A stretch of DNA of 10,000 nucleotides from Candidatus Heimdallarchaeota archaeon (lineage in GTDB: Archaea > Asgardarchaeota > Heimdallarchaeia > Heimdallarchaeales > Heimdallarchaeaceae), in NCBI GenBank assembly GCA_023139025.1, contig JAGLOH010000052.1, positions 1-10,000 on the forward strand, in the 5' to 3' direction. The notes beneath the pieces were generated by a model. The model saw nothing but the letters and a program-made list of their open reading frames with translations, had not been told where the DNA came from and did not search any database. The position numbers were made by a program, and so were the translations under genes. Below, piece by piece: positions 1-6,331 of the stretch. Position 1 is the stretch's first letter; each line of letters starts with the position of its first letter.

Positions 1-303
1 TTAGATGAACTTCTTTATTCAAATAGAATTTTAAAAATCCCTATTACAGAAGGTAATGTAAAAGATTATGTGTTAACAATTCCAAAGAAAAAAGAAACTG
101 GCTGGATGACTATGGTGTGTCCTTGCTTTATTTGTGATAGGATAAGCGAATGTGCAATTAATAATCCAGTAAATCCTGTATCTTGCAGACTTTACAATGA
201 ATGGTTAATTGAAGAAGATGAATCAAAGAAGATACAATCTTACAGATTCATTGAATATGATATCCTGGATGATGACGATAGAGTGCGTATACCCTTAAAG
301 TGA
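1..303 (+). CDS. C-terminal part of a TFE-beta / RPC34-like transcription factor (5' end outside window)
   Basis: The reading frame is open from base 1, so the gene starts upstream and only about 100 C-terminal residues are visible. GTG/ATG-like codons near base 70 are internal. The visible part has a Cys cluster C42-x2-C45-x5-C51-x10-C62, counted from base 1, followed by LYNEWL. From memory, the 4Fe-4S site at the C-terminus of human RPC39/RPC34 has the same spacing and ends in a similar Y-x-E-W-L. Archaeal TFE-beta (the RPC34 orthologue) partners TFE-alpha in promoter opening by RNA polymerase. An extra Cys (C40) precedes the cluster. An acidic, Lys-ended tail of about 30 residues follows, whereas the human protein ends shortly after the cluster. 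The winged-helix domains that would confirm the call lie off the window. Another Fe-S or zinc protein with this spacing remains possible. Confidence 0.72.
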   Translation, partial: LDELLYSNRILKIPITEGNVKDYVLTIPKKKETGWMTMVCPCFICDRISECAINNPVNPVSCRLYNEWLIEEDESKKIQSYRFIEYDILDDDDRVRIPLK

Positions 304-336
304 CAAATAAAAGGACACAATTCTTATCAATAATGA

Positions 337-344
337 TTTTTAAA
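337..344 (+). promoter_or_regulatory. Possible TATA box for rlmE
   Basis: TTTTTAAA is centred about 23.5 nt before the GTG start at 364. There is no purine-rich ribosome binding site between them, which would fit a leaderless or near-leaderless transcript. The box lies in the 60-bp gap after the preceding gene. The T-run could equally end that gene's transcript. Confidence 0.3.
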
Positions 345-363
345 GTAGCTCAAATAAATCTAT

Positions 364-960
364 GTGATTACTTTGAGTGATGATCCTTATGCAAGAAAAG
401 CAAGAGTAAGTGGGTTTAGATCACGAGCTTCTTACAAGCTTTTTGAAATAAACGACAAATTTAGTATTTTCAAAAAGGGTCAGCAAATTGTAGATTTAGG
501 TGCTTCTCCTGGTGGGTGGTCACAAGTAGCTTCTAGAAAAGTTGGAAGTAATGGTTTGGTAATTGCAATAGATAAAGCATATATTCAAGAATTTAAAGAG
601 AAGAACATAACCATTCTTTTTCAGGATATTTTTAGAAAAGACCTAGCCACATTTCTCCTAGAGAATTTTGGAAAATCAGATGTTTTAATCTCTGATTGTG
701 CTCCAAATATCTCAGGCAATTATGATATGGACCATTCTATACAGTCTAAACTTGTACATAGAGCACTAGAACTTGCATCCAACATCTTATACATGGGTGG
801 ATCTTTTATCTGCAAGATATTCCAAGGGAGTGAAACACAGGAATTTGTAAAAAGTGTTAAAGAACTCTTCAATGTAGTAAAATTATTCAAGCCAAAATCC
901 TCAAGGAAACAGAGTTCAGAAATATATTTGGTAGCTAAAGATTTCAAATCAGAATCATAA
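364..960 (+). CDS. rlmE: RlmE/FtsJ-type rRNA (uridine-2'-O-)-methyltransferase
   Basis: SAM-dependent 2'-O-methyltransferase of the RrmJ/FtsJ family, acting on a uridine of large-subunit rRNA in the cytoplasm. The N-terminal RSRASYKL segment is typical. Motif I is DLGASPGGWSQ (residues 44-54). The catalytic K-D-K-E tetrad is visible as K25, D111 (LISDCAPN), K151 (FICKIFQG) and E186 (SSEIYLVA). This matches the E. coli RrmJ spacing with a constant offset of 13. At 198 residues it is a bare catalytic domain, without the extra TRAM domain of some euryarchaeal homologues. The start is GTG 364: an in-frame TAA lies at 355-357 and the overlapping ATG at 362 runs straight into TGA. No ribosome binding site is seen. 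It heads a probable operon with trm1 and rnhB. Confidence 0.93.
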   Translation: MITLSDDPYARKARVSGFRSRASYKLFEINDKFSIFKKGQQIVDLGASPGGWSQVASRKVGSNGLVIAIDKAYIQEFKEKNITILFQDIFRKDLATFLLENFGKSDVLISDCAPNISGNYDMDHSIQSKLVHRALELASNILYMGGSFICKIFQGSETQEFVKSVKELFNVVKLFKPKSSRKQSSEIYLVAKDFKSES

Positions 961-972
961 GTTGTGTATTGG

Positions 973-978
973 GGTGAT
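973..978 (+). promoter_or_regulatory. Ribosome binding site deciding the trm1 start
   Basis: GGTGAT matches the archaeal anti-Shine-Dalgarno complement and sits 3 nt before ATG 982. It argues against the upstream in-frame GTG at 964. Confidence 0.65.
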
Positions 979-981
979 TCA

Positions 982-2157
982 ATGACAACAGGTAGTTGGA
1001 AGAAAGTCAAAGAAGGAAATACGGAATTAGAAATAATTAAAGACGCTGAAAGAATATACGATGCTTCAGTATTCTATAATCCTAAAATGACAGTAAATAG
1101 AGATTTTACACTTCTTATGCTAGAAACAATTTCCAAAAAACAAGGAAAACCATTAACTTTTGTAGATGCTTTAGCTGGAACTGGAATTCGTAGTTTCAGG
1201 ATATTAAAAGAATTAAGCTCTTCAACAATCAATAAAGTGATTATTAACGATAAAAATCCTAAAGCTATTGAGATAATTTCTAAAAATGCATTATTACTTG
1301 AAAACAAAGAGAAATTTGAAATAATTCACTCAGATGCTTCAGATTTACTTTATGAAATTATACAACAGAGACAATCAATAGATGTAATAGATATAGATCC
1401 ATTTGGTTCTCCAATAAAATTTTTTGAAACATCGTTATATGCTCTCAAAAGAAATTCTGGGTATCTATTCGCAACAGCAACTGATCTACAAGTTCTATGT
1501 GGAAAGTATTCAGACGCATGTTTAAGAATCTATAATTCTTATCCAACGCGCCTCTATTTATGTCATGAAGTTGCGTTAAGAATTCTTTTATACAATATAA
1601 TCATTAGTGCTGGAAGACTTGGTCTTGAAATAAAGCCAATATTAAGTTACCATCATGAGCATTTCTTGAGAATTAAAGTAAAAATAGAGAAAAGCAAAGA
1701 AGCTGCTAATAGTCAGCATCAACAAATCGGTATGCTATCTTTTTGTTCTCAATGTTCTTACTATAGGACTTTTACATTACAAGAAACCTTTTCTCTATCA
1801 CATTGTCCAATCTGTGATAACCCTTTGGAGAGAGCTGGGCCACTATGGTTGGGTGAATTATATGATAAGCAATATCTTCTCTTGATGAACGAAATAAACA
1901 AGGGAATGGAATTACCAAGTGAAAAGAGGATATCAAGATTACTAAAACTAGCTTTGGAAGAAATTGATGAAATTCCATTTTTCTATAATTTTCCTCTAGT
2001 TACACGACATTCTGTGAATAGAGGAATAAAAATACAAGATATTATTGAAGCTCTTTCTGATGCTGGATTTAAAGCTTCTAGAACACCATTTGATCCAGAG
2101 GGATTGAAAACTGATGCAAAATATGAAGAGTTGGTACAGATAATAAACGATTTCTAA
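982..2157 (+). CDS. trm1: tRNA (guanine26-N2)-dimethyltransferase Trm1
   Basis: Methylates the N2 of G26 in tRNA using SAM. Numbering is from ATG 982, giving 391 residues. The protein opens with the Trm1-type VKEGNTELEI, then FYNPKMTVNRD (31-41), the SAM-binding motif DALAGTGIR (62-70) and the catalytic DIDPFGSP (137-144). These are followed by ATATDLQVLCG, a zinc site formed by CSQC (C255, C258) and CPIC (C275, C278), GPLWLGEL, and the family's C-terminal SRTPFDPEGLKTD. Length and motif order match archaeal Trm1, with no sign of truncation. The frame is also open from a GTG at 964, but GGTGAT just before ATG 982 favours the later start. The gap to rlmE is 21 nt and rnhB follows after 5 nt, so co-transcription is likely. 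Confidence 0.97.
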   Translation: MTTGSWKKVKEGNTELEIIKDAERIYDASVFYNPKMTVNRDFTLLMLETISKKQGKPLTFVDALAGTGIRSFRILKELSSSTINKVIINDKNPKAIEIISKNALLLENKEKFEIIHSDASDLLYEIIQQRQSIDVIDIDPFGSPIKFFETSLYALKRNSGYLFATATDLQVLCGKYSDACLRIYNSYPTRLYLCHEVALRILLYNIIISAGRLGLEIKPILSYHHEHFLRIKVKIEKSKEAANSQHQQIGMLSFCSQCSYYRTFTLQETFSLSHCPICDNPLERAGPLWLGELYDKQYLLLMNEINKGMELPSEKRISRLLKLALEEIDEIPFFYNFPLVTRHSVNRGIKIQDIIEALSDAGFKASRTPFDPEGLKTDAKYEELVQIINDF

Positions 2158-2162
2158 GGTAG

Positions 2163-2849
2163 GTGAAGAATATTACAGATCATGAGAACATTATTGTAGG
2201 AATTGATGAAGCTGGAAGAGGTCCAGTTATAGGACCATTAGTGATATGTGCGTATGCTATTTCAAGGAAAGATTTAGACAAATTGACTAAACTCAAAGTT
2301 AAAGATTCAAAGCTACTTTCAAAGAAAAGAAGAGATGAATTATATTCTCAATTGATTCCTATAGCCGCTGATTACAAAGTCAAACATCTTTCTGCAGCTG
2401 AAATTGACGAATTAAGAAAGAACTATACTTTGAATATTATTGAACAGAAGATAATGCTGAAGTTAGCAAAGGATCTTAAAACAACCCCTTCAGAAATCTA
2501 TATTGATGCAGCTGATGTAAATGAGAAGAGATTTGGGGCAGTATTTGAAACCGAATTTTCTGATGCAAAGATAATATCAAAACACAAAGCAGATATTCTT
2601 TTTCCTGTTGTCTCTGCTGCATCGATAATTGCAAAAAAGGAAAGAGATGATACAATAGAAAAGATCTCCAATAAAATAGGTGAGGAAATTGGTTCTGGAT
2701 ATCCAGCTGATCCTATTACAAGAGAATTTTTGAGAAGGTATTATGCAAAAAATAAGAAATTCCCTGCTTATGTAAGAGAATCATGGGATACAATTAATAA
2801 AATAAAAAAAGAATTTAGTGAGAAAAAAAAACTTTCTGAATATTTCTAG
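2163..2849 (+). CDS. rnhB: Ribonuclease HII with C-terminal PIP-box-like tail
   Basis: Cuts the RNA strand of RNA-DNA hybrids and 5' of single ribonucleotides in DNA, feeding ribonucleotide excision repair. The metal-binding carboxylates are visible: D15-E16 in GIDEAGRGP, D115 in IYIDAAD, and D144 in HKADILFP. SAASIIAKKERD (151-162) and GSGYPADP complete the RNase HII pattern. Its 228 residues are typical for archaea. The last eight residues, KKKLSEYF, resemble a PCNA-interacting peptide (hydrophobic, two spacers, two aromatics), with Lys in place of the usual Gln. GTG 2163 is the only plausible start, because an in-frame TAG immediately precedes it and DEAG follows closely. It is the third gene of the rlmE-trm1-rnhB run and converges on the rhomboid gene 6 bp away. 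Confidence 0.97.
   Translation: MKNITDHENIIVGIDEAGRGPVIGPLVICAYAISRKDLDKLTKLKVKDSKLLSKKRRDELYSQLIPIAADYKVKHLSAAEIDELRKNYTLNIIEQKIMLKLAKDLKTTPSEIYIDAADVNEKRFGAVFETEFSDAKIISKHKADILFPVVSAASIIAKKERDDTIEKISNKIGEEIGSGYPADPITREFLRRYYAKNKKFPAYVRESWDTINKIKKEFSEKKKLSEYF
2823..2831 (-). terminator. Oligo-T terminator for the rhomboid gene, inside the rnhB 3' end
   Basis: Nine consecutive A on the plus strand give T9 on the minus strand, about 25 nt after the rhomboid stop codon. Archaeal RNA polymerase terminates on such T-runs. The same bases encode the Lys-rich tail of RNase HII. Confidence 0.5.
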
Positions 2850-2855
2850 TTAAGC

Positions 2856-3497
2856 TTATGTTACAATAACTGTTTGTCTTCTTTTTTTAAGGATAAATGG
2901 AATTATTGCACCAGTTACTAATCCTATAGCATGTGCAAAAAAATTGACATTTGGACTACCAAAGGACATTATCAAGAAAAAAATTCCTCCTGATGCCAAA
3001 TATCCCCAAAACGATTTTGTTTTTTCATGTTGATACATAAGAGCAAGAGCTGCCCCAAGTAATCCAAAAATACCTCCGCTGGCTCCTGCTGAGATAGAAT
3101 AAGGTCCATATACAAAAGAGAGTAAACCACCCATTATTCCTGAAAAAATGAATACGAAATAATATTGTCTGGATAATAATCGTTCTTCTACCTTGAAGCC
3201 AAAAACAAGTAAAAATAAACAATTAGAGAGCAAGTGAAGAAGATCTACATGGACAAAAATCGAAGTAACTAATTGATAGATATGCCCATGAAAAACCAGG
3301 TAATTATATTGACCAACTGCAACTAATATCTCATCAGCTATAGATATGGCATCTCTGAAAGTAGCAATGTTACCTAAGGACAATGTAATTATCCATAGAA
3401 CAATGTGTACGATGAGGATTATCACTAAAATATTCCTTGTAGGTAAATTTGTTTTCCAGAAAGAACTCATGGAAAAACTATCTTTATCTTCACTCAC
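2856..3497 (-). CDS. Rhomboid-family intramembrane serine protease
   Basis: A 213-residue membrane protein with about six predicted helices (roughly 22-42, 75-100, 112-130, 138-158, 163-180, 184-204), the basic rhomboid core. The catalytic Ser is S140 in GASGGIFG and the partner His is H189 in NFFAHAIGLVTG. The oxyanion-side H-x3-N is H88-N92, within H83-VDLLHLLSN. These are the hallmark residues of active rhomboids, which cleave substrate helices in the membrane; the substrate cannot be told. About 21 polar residues precede helix 1, and the C-terminus is basic (KKRRQ). The start is GTG 3497, with ATG at 3470 as an in-frame alternative. No ribosome binding site is seen, but a TATA-like box lies about 24 nt upstream. 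It stands alone, convergent with rnhB. Confidence 0.95.
   Translation of the reverse strand: MSEDKDSFSMSSFWKTNLPTRNILVIILIVHIVLWIITLSLGNIATFRDAISIADEILVAVGQYNYLVFHGHIYQLVTSIFVHVDLLHLLSNCLFLLVFGFKVEERLLSRQYYFVFIFSGIMGGLLSFVYGPYSISAGASGGIFGLLGAALALMYQHEKTKSFWGYLASGGIFFLIMSFGSPNVNFFAHAIGLVTGAIIPFILKKRRQTVIVT
2882..2888 (+). terminator. Oligo-T terminator for rnhB, inside the rhomboid 3' end
   Basis: T7 preceded by pyrimidines lies about 33 nt after the rnhB stop. On the other strand these bases encode the basic C-terminal ILKKRRQ of the rhomboid protein. Confidence 0.45.
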
Positions 3498-3517
3498 AAT
3501 TTATGAGATAAAAAAAG

Positions 3518-3525
3518 TATTAAAA
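3518..3525 (-). promoter_or_regulatory. Possible TATA box for the rhomboid gene
   Basis: TTTTAATA on the minus strand is centred about 24.5 nt before GTG 3497, with no ribosome binding site in between. This is the same spacing as proposed for rlmE and for the multi-helix membrane protein. Confidence 0.35.
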
Positions 3526-3548
3526 CTGTTGCTGTTAAAAAGAAAATA

Positions 3549-3570
3549 AAAAGAAGAATTTACTTCTTTT
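3549..3570 (-). terminator. Hairpin plus T-runs after the membrane-protein gene
   Basis: An 8-bp inverted repeat, AAAAGAAG (3549-3556) and CTTCTTTT (3563-3570), spans the stop codon with a 6-nt loop. On the minus strand it is followed by two T-rich runs toward 3537. It probably terminates transcription ahead of the rhomboid promoter. Confidence 0.4.
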
Positions 3571-5083
3571 CAATTGAATAATAGACACAACTTTCAACAC
3601 CCTCACTAATTATTGCTTTTCTTGCTTTAACAAAACCCACAATGGTGCTGAAGAATAAACCAATCATTAGGAAAATTAAACCAACTCCTGTAGATACAAT
3701 TGGACCAATAAGATGTTCAACTGTTAACTGACTCTGTGTAAGTCCTTGAAACTGGTAACTTATTCTTAGAATGGCAAGTGGTAATGTTCCTATGAGAACT
3801 ATAACTGCACCAATTAGTATCCCGATGAATAGTTTCATAGGTGATAGCTTTAAGGGTTTGTCAGAAGCTTGAGGGAGCTCAACTCTTGTATCATCGTTCT
3901 TAATTGCATTTACGATATTCGAAAAGGAGCTCGGTAACATAAAAGCTGTGAGATTCAGATTAACTACTATGGTTAACAATGCTAGTCCTATTCCTATGAA
4001 AAGCAAAGCTAGACTAATCGCTCTTCCAGGTTTAATAAGCATTTTTAGAGGAACGACACCTAGCAAAGTTTCTTGAAAAGCTTGATAGATTGCAATTACA
4101 AAGAAGAAGATAAACATCCACATTAATCCTGCAGTAGCAAATGAGTGTACTGCAGTTGTAATTTTCAAAGGATTTTCTATTGTAGGAACTTTCATTTCAG
4201 CTATTTCCTCAACAGTTTTTCCTAATTGAGTTCTTTGTCTTCTCAACCACTTTATAATTCTTAATAACCAATAACTTATTGCAAATAGTAATATTGCTAT
4301 CCCTAGAAAGATCCATGTATCCCAAAGTAACGCATTCAAACCAACTGGTGTTTCATATGTTGGTGAATAGTTAACTGCATAATTAACTGCTCTAATTATA
4401 GCAACTGGTATTAGTGCAGATGCTGTGACAATCATACCTGTGATTGTAACAATCTTGGTCCATCTTGGAATGAGACTTCTAGGTTGTAAAACTTCTAGAT
4501 CTTTTTCTCCTTTAACCAGTGCTTTCAGTCTTTTAGGTAATTCATTAACTTGAATACCCAAATTGAGCACTATAGTGGTTAAACCAAAAGCTATGCCTCC
4601 TATCAGCAAAGCAACACCCAATCCTTCAATTGGAACAGTAATTATTTCATATATGTGATTAGCAAATTCATTGCCATTAACACCAGCTATTATCCAAAAT
4701 ATCATTATAACTGCTGCAACTAATTCAGAGAGTATTCCTGCAATTAGCATAATTGGGAAACTCTTAGCAAAGAATGGTGCTTTATAGTCTTCTAATTTTA
4801 AGCCTGCTTTCTTGAAACTTCCAGTTGCATTTTCACCTGTAGATTTAATACTTTTCACTATAATTACAATAGCAAAACCAATTCCTAGTTTCAGAAAACC
4901 TAAACCTAATAGTGGGATTATTTCTAAGAATCTTCTCAATACTATCTCTACTACTGTACCTTGTAGTGTAGCTTCATTAATAGTTCTCCAAATCCCTAAT
5001 CCCAATGAGATAAGCACAAGAGAAAAACCAAAAAAGAGAATTTCTTTGTATCTTTTGAATATATTTTCCAACATTTTAATCAT
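3560..5083 (-). CDS. Unrecognised membrane protein of five tandem two-helix modules
   Basis: I do not recognise the family. The 507 residues hold about ten hydrophobic helices, near 15-32, 57-79, 109-134, 154-177, 211-231, 252-278, 315-336, 355-378, 416-439 and 462-485. The arrangement is strikingly regular: pairs recur every 98-107 residues, each with an 18-24 residue loop inside the pair and a 29-37 residue charged loop between pairs. The second helix of each pair shares a pattern, e.g. GGIAFGLTTIVLNLGI (162-177) and GIGLALLTIVVNLNL (364-378), which suggests five-fold internal duplication. Charged stretches such as LRRQRTQ lie in the between-pair loops and probably face the cytoplasm. There is no signal peptide, enzyme motif or nucleotide site. 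Coordinates use the longest reading from ATG 5083; ATG 5074 (M4) fits the TATA box better. Function is unknown. Confidence 0.88.
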   Translation of the reverse strand: MIKMLENIFKRYKEILFFGFSLVLISLGLGIWRTINEATLQGTVVEIVLRRFLEIIPLLGLGFLKLGIGFAIVIIVKSIKSTGENATGSFKKAGLKLEDYKAPFFAKSFPIMLIAGILSELVAAVIMIFWIIAGVNGNEFANHIYEIITVPIEGLGVALLIGGIAFGLTTIVLNLGIQVNELPKRLKALVKGEKDLEVLQPRSLIPRWTKIVTITGMIVTASALIPVAIIRAVNYAVNYSPTYETPVGLNALLWDTWIFLGIAILLFAISYWLLRIIKWLRRQRTQLGKTVEEIAEMKVPTIENPLKITTAVHSFATAGLMWMFIFFFVIAIYQAFQETLLGVVPLKMLIKPGRAISLALLFIGIGLALLTIVVNLNLTAFMLPSSFSNIVNAIKNDDTRVELPQASDKPLKLSPMKLFIGILIGAVIVLIGTLPLAILRISYQFQGLTQSQLTVEHLIGPIVSTGVGLIFLMIGLFFSTIVGFVKARKAIISEGVESCVYYSIEKK

Positions 5084-5093
5084 CCTAAATTTT

Positions 5094-5102
5094 AATATAA
5101 AA
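5094..5102 (-). promoter_or_regulatory. Possible TATA box for the five-module membrane protein
   Basis: TTTTATATT on the minus strand is centred about 24 nt before ATG 5074 and only about 15 nt before ATG 5083. A transcript from it would exclude the upstream ATG, so it supports a start at 5074. Confidence 0.4.
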
Positions 5103-5130
5103 TTTTTTTTCTAACTCCTAATCTTTTGAT

Positions 5131-5138
5131 AAAAAAAA
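5131..5138 (-). terminator. Oligo-T terminator after the helical-repeat gene
   Basis: Eight A on the plus strand give T8 on the minus strand, about 44 nt past the stop of the small helical protein. It lies upstream of the next gene's TATA-like box, so the two minus-strand genes appear to be separate transcripts. Confidence 0.5.
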
Positions 5139-5181
5139 GATGGAGAGAAAGTATAGATCTCTAATTATGAATTTCCTCAGA

Positions 5182-5595
5182 TTACATAGCAAACTCAGGA
5201 ACAGGTAACCCATGTTTCTCTGCTATTTGTTTCATAAGACCAGTTATCATTTTGAATTTCTCTTCACCCATTTGTTTAGCAACCTCTAAAGTTGTTTTCT
5301 GGTCAATCTTATAGATTTTGTCGCTAAGCAGATTTCCAGCTTTCATCCTTCCAACAAGAATTGCTTCCTTTTCTTCTGGGGTTAATCCCATAAACACTTT
5401 CATTCGTGTTGCAATAAAGGGTTTCATTTTCTTCTCTTTCAGACTTGAAACAGCTGTTATCAGTCCTGCTATAGACTTTATTCTTTGCTCTTCTGGTTGA
5501 CCTGCAACCATTTTTAGCCTTTGAGTTAGCATTTGATGTCTTTGCTCTTCAGGAGCATCAGCCAACATTTTAATCATTTCATCCATTTCACTCAT
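5182..5595 (-). CDS. Small helical protein with four 19-20-residue repeats, function unknown
   Basis: 137 residues from ATG 5595, Met-, Lys- and Glu-rich, with no Cys, no Trp and no membrane segment. Four consecutive units can be aligned by eye: APEEQRHQMLTQRLKMVAG (14-32), one beginning QPEEQR (33-51), a degenerate one beginning LKEKKM (52-71), and one beginning TPEEKE (72-90). The consensus is x-P-E-E-x-R, a hydrophobic helix face, then R-[ML]-K. Each unit probably forms a helical hairpin or short helix pair, giving a small scaffold or binding surface. The last 45 residues are also helical and end in a Pro-containing tail. ATG 5595 is preferred over GTG 5604 because GTGAT lies just before it and overlaps that GTG. 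I do not recognise the family. It is transcribed divergently from the YkgJ-type gene. Confidence 0.83.
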   Translation of the reverse strand: MSEMDEMIKMLADAPEEQRHQMLTQRLKMVAGQPEEQRIKSIAGLITAVSSLKEKKMKPFIATRMKVFMGLTPEEKEAILVGRMKAGNLLSDKIYKIDQKTTLEVAKQMGEEKFKMITGLMKQIAEKHGLPVPEFAM

Positions 5596-5644
5596 TAAAA
5601 TCACTTTGAAAAATTAATTTCCAACTATTACTATGTGCGTGAAA

Positions 5645-5654
5645 GTATTTAAAA
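5645..5654 (-). promoter_or_regulatory. TATA box for the helical-repeat gene
   Basis: TTTTAAATAC on the minus strand is a good archaeal TATA sequence. Transcription should start near 5625, giving a leader of about 30 nt that carries the GTGAT ribosome binding site just before ATG 5595. Confidence 0.5.
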
Positions 5655-5677
5655 TCTCTGAAGTTACAAAAGATTGC

Positions 5678-5685
5678 ATAAATAA
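5678..5685 (+). promoter_or_regulatory. Possible TATA box toward the YkgJ-type gene
   Basis: ATAAATAA would place the start of transcription near 5707, inside the 20-bp palindrome. A second candidate, AAATATAC at 5760-5767, would instead start transcription a few nt before ATG 5793. The two cannot be separated from sequence alone. Confidence 0.3.
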
Positions 5686-5698
5686 AGCCTTATCCAAT

Positions 5699-5718
5699 CA
5701 TGGGTAGCCCTACCCATG
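5699..5718. promoter_or_regulatory. 20-bp palindrome in the divergent intergenic region, candidate operator
   Basis: Perfect 9-bp arms, CATGGGTAG and CTACCCATG, are separated by CC. It sits in the 188-bp gap between divergent genes, about 25 nt downstream of one TATA-like box, and is GC-richer than its surroundings. This is the usual shape of a dimeric repressor site. No T-run follows it, so a terminator is unlikely. Confidence 0.5.
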
Positions 5719-5792
5719 TTTTACATGATTTGGTGTGCGCTATGTGTTTTTAGAAGTTGAAATATACTAGACCATGAATAGACAAGCTTTTT

Positions 5793-6329
5793 ATGTTCAG
5801 CTTTTTGGTCAATTTAGGAAAAAAGATGGATATTAGTGGAACTATAATTGCAACTGTGAATGAACATGGTGAAATTGATGTAGTTAGACATATCTATTTT
5901 GAATGTACAAGCTGTACGGAATGTTGTAAGTTGAATAACATTCCAGTAACTGAACCAGATATTAGACTTATTCAAGATAATGGCATTGAAATTGATCAAA
6001 TGTTAGAAGAACTAAGTCCTGTTCTAATCGCAAATAAAAATCTTAAAAAAAACGGTTTTATTAAAGCTTACATTTTAAGAAAAAAACCATTTGTGAATGA
6101 ATGTGTTTTTGTTGATGAGACAGGTCTATGCAAAGTACATAAATTCAAACCACTCACATGTCAGCTTTATCCTTTCTCGGTCAAGAAAAATGAAAACAAG
6201 CTTTGTGTTATAGTTCATCCAAAAAATATCTGTGAATTTATCGAGATGGATGTTGAAGAATCTAAATCAAATACTATTGAGATAACAGAGGATCTATTAG
6301 CAGCTCTTTTTGGAGAGAAACAAACATAG
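5793..6329 (+). CDS. YkgJ-type CxxCxxCC metal-binding protein
   Basis: The 178-residue protein carries the YkgJ/UPF0153 signature FECTSCTECC (C38, C41, C44, C45). The second half of the family pattern follows: a Cys (C104), then GLCKVHKFKPLTCQLYPF with C113 and C123, plus further Cys at 138 and 147. Members are described as probable zinc- or iron-binding (possibly Fe-S) proteins; the biochemical role is mostly unknown. The N-terminal MFSFLVNLGKK looks poorly conserved, so ATG 5826 (M12), preceded by AGGA, is an equally good start and would give 167 residues. The gene is divergent from the helical-repeat gene across a region with a palindrome. Only 2 nt separate its stop from the longest reading of the following gene, suggesting joint transcription or a second promoter at the junction. 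Confidence 0.85.
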   Translation: MFSFLVNLGKKMDISGTIIATVNEHGEIDVVRHIYFECTSCTECCKLNNIPVTEPDIRLIQDNGIEIDQMLEELSPVLIANKNLKKNGFIKAYILRKKPFVNECVFVDETGLCKVHKFKPLTCQLYPFSVKKNENKLCVIVHPKNICEFIEMDVEESKSNTIEITEDLLAALFGEKQT

Positions 6330-6331
6330 TA

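Noticed and set aside
720..1010. 96-codon minus-strand frame opposite rlmE and the trm1 start
   Set aside because: It lies wholly opposite two confidently identified genes and shows no recognisable protein features.
3346..3549. 67-codon plus-strand frame opposite the rhomboid N-terminus
   Set aside because: Antisense to the rhomboid coding sequence and its promoter; no ribosome binding site and no recognisable domain.
4812..5114. 100-codon plus-strand frame opposite the membrane-protein gene
   Set aside because: Antisense to a long coding region with consistent helix periodicity; no start signal and low-complexity, hydrophobic composition.
5700..5753. Seventeen-codon open frame starting inside the palindrome, a possible leader peptide
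   Set aside because: No ribosome binding site, the nearby TATA-like box would start transcription after its ATG, and its first codons are dictated by the palindrome.
5605..5792. tRNA or other structured RNA gene in the 188-bp divergent gap
   Set aside because: No cloverleaf-like pairing or T-arm sequence was seen; only promoter-like elements and the palindrome.
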